From JAGZHZ01 sp963929865 (GTDB taxonomy: Bacteria > Bacillota > Clostridia > Lachnospirales > Lachnospiraceae), in assembly GCA_963929865.1 (NCBI GenBank), contig CAWVKK010000010.1, forward strand, positions 1 to 33,950: DNA of 33,950 nucleotides, in the 5' to 3' direction. The notes under the pieces were generated by a model that saw only the letters and a program-made list of their open reading frames with translations, did not search any database and was not told where the DNA came from. This document shows positions 30,155 to 33,950 of the stretch, piece by piece (the first letter of the stretch is position 1; every line of letters begins with the position of its first letter). The position numbers and the translations under genes are program-made.

Positions 30155-30823
30155 TCATGTCCGCTTTTCATATGTGCCGTCTAACACCTGTCGGTAATCG
30201 CGGATATAGTAATCTGCCAGACTGCGGATTGCCGCCTCCTGATTTCTGGAAAAAGCATCCTCCACGGCGCAGACAGTCATCCCCGCATTTTTTCCGGCGA
30301 GAATCCCCATCGGCACATCCTCAAACACCAGACACTCCTGAGGCCGCGCTCCTAATTCCTGCGCAGCCTTTAAATAAACGTCGGGAGCCGGCTTTCCTTT
30401 GGGCACGCTGCACCCGGTGCAGACAATGTCGATGTATGCTCTTAAGTGCAGCGAATCGGCCGCGGCGTTTACCAGATCGATGCTGTTGCTTGTCGCAATC
30501 GCCGCAGGGATTCTTCTCCTTTTTAATTCCTTTAAAAACGCTTCTGCTCCCGGCTTATATCCGACCTCGTTTTGATACTTCTCCACCGTCATCTCATACC
30601 AGCTTCTTTTAATCTCCTCCACACTCTGCGCAAGCCCAAACCGCTCTTTAAAGTAGACGGCTGTCTCCGTGTAGCTTTTTCCTTCAATCTCTCTTTGAAG
30701 GTTAGGCGGCAGGGCAATCCCGAATCTCCCAAGGTATGCAATGTCAATCTCTCTCCACATCCACATGGAATCCAGCAGCGTCCCATCCATGTCAAAAATT
30801 ACGGCTTTTTTTCCTGTCATCAT
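30155..30823 (-). CDS. HAD family phosphatase/phosphomutase-like hydrolase
   Basis: The 222-aa product belongs to the HAD subfamily of beta-phosphoglucomutases and sugar phosphatases. Motif I is VIFDMDGTLLDS (nucleophile and acid Asp pair), motif II is AIATSNS, then the Lys in VPKGKPAPDVYL and motif IV LVFEDVPMGILAGKNAGM. A helical cap lies between residues 20 and 90. The substrate is unknown. The start is ATG 30823, with GAGAGGG upstream; an overlapping GTG at 30832 is an alternative. It follows rsuA with almost no gap. Confidence 0.88.
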   Translation of the reverse strand: MMTGKKAVIFDMDGTLLDSMWMWREIDIAYLGRFGIALPPNLQREIEGKSYTETAVYFKERFGLAQSVEEIKRSWYEMTVEKYQNEVGYKPGAEAFLKELKRRRIPAAIATSNSIDLVNAAADSLHLRAYIDIVCTGCSVPKGKPAPDVYLKAAQELGARPQECLVFEDVPMGILAGKNAGMTVCAVEDAFSRNQEAAIRSLADYYIRDYRQVLDGTYEKRT

Positions 30824-30828
30824 GTCTG

Positions 30829-31545
30829 TCACCCTCTCTTAAGCTGTCTTATCTCATCCGTGCTCAGACGCCTGTACGTTCCCTTTTTCAGGGAATCTTC
30901 CAGCTTCAGCGGTCCCATCGAAATTCGTCTGAGATAGACGACCTTTTTTTCAACCGCCTCAAACATGCGTTTAATCTGGTGATACTTTCCTTCCCGGATT
31001 GTCACCTCCACTTTCGATATCTGACCGGATTCCAGAATCACAAGGTCTGCCGGAAGCGTTCTCTTTTCCTCTCCGATATCCATTCCTTCCAGAAATGCTC
31101 TTTGATCTGCCTCCCCTACCTCTCCTGCAATCTCCGCGTAATACGTTTTGTCCACATGCTTTTTCGGGGAGAGCAGACGGTGCGCCAGCTCTCCGTCGTT
31201 TGTAATGAGCAGCAGCCCTTCTGTATCCTTGTCAAGTCTCCCTACCGGAAACAGTCCGCGGCACTGTGGCTCGTGGAGGTAATCCATGACGGTCTTCTCG
31301 TGCGGATCCCACGTTGCGCTGACGCATCCGGACGGCTTGTGGAGCAGAAAGTAGGAAGTTTCCTCATAGGCAATCCGTTTTTTGTCCACTGCAATCTCGT
31401 CCCTGCCGGGGTCTATCTTTTGCTCCGGCTTTTTGCAGACGGCGCCGTTGACGGTGACTTCGTGGCGCTTTAAAAAAGCTTTCACCTCGCTTCTCGTTCC
31501 CATGCCTGCCGCCGCCAAAAATTTATCCAGCCGCATATCTGTCAT
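30829..31545 (-). CDS. rsuA: RsuA family 16S rRNA pseudouridine synthase
   Basis: The enzyme makes pseudouridine in rRNA, for RsuA at U516 of 16S rRNA; it could also be the RluB/RluE/RluF relative. The 238-aa product has an S4 domain (MRLDKFLAAAGMGTRSEVKAFLKRHEVTVNG), the linker YFLLHKPSGCVSA, the catalytic loop GRLDKDTEGLLLITNDG with the active Asp, and the C-terminal REGKYHQIKRMFEAV. The ATG at 31545 shares a base with the rsmF stop (TGATG) and has GGAGG seven bases upstream. Confidence 0.9.
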   Translation of the reverse strand: MTDMRLDKFLAAAGMGTRSEVKAFLKRHEVTVNGAVCKKPEQKIDPGRDEIAVDKKRIAYEETSYFLLHKPSGCVSATWDPHEKTVMDYLHEPQCRGLFPVGRLDKDTEGLLLITNDGELAHRLLSPKKHVDKTYYAEIAGEVGEADQRAFLEGMDIGEEKRTLPADLVILESGQISKVEVTIREGKYHQIKRMFEAVEKKVVYLRRISMGPLKLEDSLKKGTYRRLSTDEIRQLKRG

Positions 31546-32942
31546 CACTGCATCCTCCATCCCGCATAATATTTATTTCGAAGCGATCCGTTTACCGCTT
31601 TGGCCCATCCAAGCGGATAGCCGTCTGCGCATATCAGGACAAATCCCTTGTAAAAGGGGCATTCCGGCGCCTCGATGGTCTCGCCTTTTAGATATTTGTG
31701 TACCCGTATATCCTCTGCGTCCATAGAAAACGGCTGCGCGTATTCGTCTGCTTTTAGATACATCGCAAGCGCCTGGCTTGGCTGAAAACGGTTTTTCCCG
31801 ATATCTCCCAGATACAGTCCTGTCCTCAAAAAGCGAAGCCGACTGACATTTTGTGCTTCCTGCGGAAGCAGGTATAGCTTTTCCCCGTGCTTTTTCAAGA
31901 TTCCCTGCTCAAGCAGCGGGATTTTGATCTGGGCAAAAAAGGATTTCGCCTCCTGCGGCAGATCGGACATTGTTTTTCCCGCGCTTTGCGGTTTTCTCCC
32001 GCCGTGTTCTCCCGCCTTCTTTTGTGCCTCGTTCTGTCCGTTTTTCTTCATCAGCGCCGCGAAATGCCCTTCCCCGTCTGCCCGGTGAGGCCAAATCCGC
32101 ACGCACTTTTCCATCTCTTTGTTTCCGGTCTCTTTTGTCCTGCCTTTTTCAAATCCCTCTTTTCGCTGCGGCACCGCCTCCAGCTCAAACTCACAGTGGC
32201 GTTCTAAAAAAAGCTGAACATTTTTTTCATTTTCCTCCGGGTCAAACGTACACGTCGAGTAGACAATCCTGCCGCCCGGCTTTACCATTCCCGCCGCAGC
32301 GTCGAGAATCTCTCTTTGGATTTTTGCATAGTAACCCGGACCTCTTTCTTCCCAGTCAGCCGCCATCGCGCTGTCCTTGCGGAACATGCCCTCCCCCGAG
32401 CAGGGAGCGTCGATCAAAACTTTGTCAAAAAACGCCGGAAAGCATTCCAGCAGTCTTTGAGGCGTTTCGCTTGTCACAAGCACATTTCCGATTCCGGACA
32501 GCTCCAGATTTTTCAGCAGTCCCTTTGCCCTCGAGGCGCTGATATCGTTCGCCACCAAAAGTCCCCTTCTGCCAAGCTTTGCCCCAAGCTCCGTCGCTTT
32601 TCCGCCCGGGGCCGCGCACAGATCTAGGACGGTTTCCCCCGGAGCGACCGGAAGAATGCCGGCTGGAATCATCGCGCTTGGTTCCTGGACATAGTAAAGC
32701 CCTGCAAAGTAGTGGGGATGCCGCGTCACATCCTCTTCCTTTTGAAAATAAAATCCGTTTTCCGCCCATGGAATCGGGCGCAGGGAAAACGGCGTGATCT
32801 TTAAAAATTCCTCCACAGAAATTTTCAGAGTGTTGACGCGCAGCCCGCACCATCTGGGCTTTTGAAGGCTTTCCTCATACAGGGCATAGTCTTCTGCCAG
32901 TAATTGTCTCATTTTTTGTAAAAATTGTTCTGGAAGTCTCAT
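31545..32942 (-). CDS. NOL1/NOP2/Sun-type rRNA cytosine-C5 methyltransferase (RsmF-like)
   Basis: The enzyme methylates cytosine at C5 in rRNA with S-adenosylmethionine. The 465-aa product has the SAM-binding loop VLDLCAAPGGKATEL, motif IV IDAPCSGEGMFRKD and motif VI STCTFDPEENE, with the two cysteines needed for release and catalysis. The C-terminal part after residue 290 is the RNA-binding extension of RsmF/YebU-like proteins (KAVNGSLRNKYYAGWR), preceded by a charged linker. The ATG at 32942 follows GGGGAGAGACAG and is 17 bp after relQ. Site specificity is not readable. Confidence 0.9.
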   Translation of the reverse strand: MRLPEQFLQKMRQLLAEDYALYEESLQKPRWCGLRVNTLKISVEEFLKITPFSLRPIPWAENGFYFQKEEDVTRHPHYFAGLYYVQEPSAMIPAGILPVAPGETVLDLCAAPGGKATELGAKLGRRGLLVANDISASRAKGLLKNLELSGIGNVLVTSETPQRLLECFPAFFDKVLIDAPCSGEGMFRKDSAMAADWEERGPGYYAKIQREILDAAAGMVKPGGRIVYSTCTFDPEENEKNVQLFLERHCEFELEAVPQRKEGFEKGRTKETGNKEMEKCVRIWPHRADGEGHFAALMKKNGQNEAQKKAGEHGGRKPQSAGKTMSDLPQEAKSFFAQIKIPLLEQGILKKHGEKLYLLPQEAQNVSRLRFLRTGLYLGDIGKNRFQPSQALAMYLKADEYAQPFSMDAEDIRVHKYLKGETIEAPECPFYKGFVLICADGYPLGWAKAVNGSLRNKYYAGWRMQ

Positions 32943-32959
32943 CTGTCTCTCCCCTGTTC

Positions 32960-33781
32960 TCAATGGCGGATGCCTTTATGGTCTATCGACTGCGCGCGGT
33001 ATCCCTCCGCTATGATATCGAGTTCCTTCTGAAATCGCTTCAGCTCTTTCATATCGTCTAATTCATAAATCCGGTAAAATTCATCCTGGATTTTCTCAAG
33101 TTCCCTTTTGTTGGAGAGATGGTACAGGTTATGAATCGTATTTAGAATTTCGGAGACAAGGCTCTCCTGTATCAGCAGGGAGTTCTGCGCATCCATGATC
33201 TCGCCCCGCACTGTCGACATCTCATGGTCCAGCACAATGATCGCGTCTGCCGCCTTTGTCAGCCGCCTGCGGATATGGTCCGGTATATTTTTTTCATATT
33301 TATACTGTAAGGAGTGTTCAATCGTCGACCAGAAATTCATTCCCAGCGTGCGGATCTGAATCTCCGCCTGAATCTTTCTTCTCCCCTCCAGCGTCTCAAT
33401 CGGATAATAGATGATCACATGGTAGCTCCTGTATCCGCTGTCTTTCATATTTGTAATATAGTCCCGCTCTTCTTTGACCTCCATATCGCTTCTGCTTTTA
33501 ATAATCTCTACGACCTTCTTGATGTCCTCCACAAACTGGCAGATAATGCGGATCCCCGCAATATCCTCCACCTTCTCCTCCATTTCTTCCATCGGAATCT
33601 TCTTCTTTTTCATTTTGTTCAGAATACTTGAGACAGATTTTACTCTTCCCGTCACCTGCTCCAGAGGCGAATACAGTCCCTGCAGCCTGTGTTCTTCGAT
33701 GAGATGTTCGAACTTTACCGTCAGCTCTTTGACGGCAAGCTCATAGGGATCTAAAATTTTTTTCCATAATTGTATTTCCAT
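32960..33781 (-). CDS. relQ: RelQ/YjbM-type small alarmone synthetase
   Basis: The enzyme transfers pyrophosphate from ATP to GDP or GTP to make (p)ppGpp. The 273-aa product has only the synthetase domain: VTGRVKSVSSILNKMKKK (43-60), VEDIAGIRIICQF (71-83), NMKDSGYRSYHVIIYYP (111-127) and AEIQIRTLGMNFWSTIEHSLQYKY (139-162), with the substrate-binding Arg, Lys, Tyr and Glu residues in place. There is no hydrolase domain and no TGS or ACT region. The C-terminus is helical, as in RelQ. It is the first gene of a cluster rich in RNA-modification enzymes. The ATG follows AAAGGAGAG by ten bases or so. Confidence 0.93.
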   Translation of the reverse strand: MEIQLWKKILDPYELAVKELTVKFEHLIEEHRLQGLYSPLEQVTGRVKSVSSILNKMKKKKIPMEEMEEKVEDIAGIRIICQFVEDIKKVVEIIKSRSDMEVKEERDYITNMKDSGYRSYHVIIYYPIETLEGRRKIQAEIQIRTLGMNFWSTIEHSLQYKYEKNIPDHIRRRLTKAADAIIVLDHEMSTVRGEIMDAQNSLLIQESLVSEILNTIHNLYHLSNKRELEKIQDEFYRIYELDDMKELKRFQKELDIIAEGYRAQSIDHKGIRH

Positions 33782-33815
33782 AAAAAGATTTCTCTCCTTT
33801 ATTTCTTAATGCTCC

Positions 33816-33844
33816 AGTATAGCACAATTCAGTTCAAATGAAAA
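33816..33844 (-). promoter_or_regulatory. Candidate promoter of the relQ cluster
   Basis: Minus-strand TTTTCA (33839-33844), 17-bp spacer, TATACT (33816-33821). The -10 box is good and the -35 box poor. A weak stem GCGTT/AACGC followed by TTTTC lies just upstream (33841-33871) and may end transcription of the preceding gene. Confidence 0.45.
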
Positions 33845-33920
33845 GCGTTCTACGCCTGCGCTTCACGAGAAACGCACGAATGTGTATCCCAACCAAAGCA
33901 TTAAGCAATATACAAAAAAA

Positions 33921-33950
33921 TTACAAGTTCATAATTTCTTCCAGATATCT
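33921..33950 (-). CDS. Possible C-terminus of an upstream gene, partial
   Basis: The minus strand at the window edge reads RYLEEIMNL followed by TAA. The composition fits a protein end, and an AT-rich gap follows, but ten codons are too few to identify or to prove a gene. Confidence 0.35.
   Translation of the reverse strand, partial: RYLEEIMNL

Overview
The window reads as a chromosome segment of a Gram-positive anaerobe of the Clostridia, most likely Lachnospiraceae. This is an inference from gene content: a free-standing Spo0A DNA-binding domain with matching 0A boxes, short-form HisG with HisZ, B12-dependent ribonucleotide reductase, a RelQ-type alarmone synthetase, RecU, a split LysO exporter, strong AGGAGG ribosome sites and sigma-A promoters. 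There is no rRNA, tRNA, CRISPR array, insertion sequence or prophage that I can recognise.

Left part (1-13.2 kb), accessory and transport genes. A 5'-truncated ATPase remnant runs off the left edge. Next come larB-larC (nickel-pincer cofactor genes) behind a two-promoter leader with repeated palindromes, a two-gene LysO lysine exporter, a heterodimeric ABC exporter divergent from a LysR regulator, class II ribonucleotide reductase (nrdJ) divergent from a TetR regulator, and a MATE efflux pump.

Middle part (13.3-19.9 kb), the least familiar stretch. It holds a stand-alone Spo0A C-terminal domain with 0A boxes upstream and, on the minus strand, a three-gene module: an HTH-like protein of 375 aa, a 979-aa membrane protein joining a Ser/Thr-kinase-like domain, a NACHT-type NTPase, one membrane segment and an exported helical region, and a secreted helical protein. 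The HTH gene has its own promoter and a perfect 9-bp inverted repeat, one arm inside the promoter spacer and one touching the start codon. Upstream are a 59-aa single-pass membrane protein with its own terminator and a 143-aa coiled-coil/membrane protein coupled to the end of the his operon. I regard the kinase-NACHT module as the best candidate for an undescribed signalling or defence system.

Right part (19.9-34 kb), core metabolism and RNA functions, all on the minus strand. The his operon reads hisZ-hisG-hisD-hisB-hisIE from a strong promoter; its last gene carries an extra N-terminal HisF-like domain that lacks both catalytic aspartates, and hisC, hisH, hisA and hisF are absent here. Upstream lies a tightly packed cluster: relQ, an NOL1/NOP2/Sun rRNA methyltransferase, an RsuA-type pseudouridine synthase, a HAD phosphatase, a YgiQ radical SAM protein, an SDR oxidoreductase, a small membrane protein, an RluC/RluD-type pseudouridine synthase and recU.
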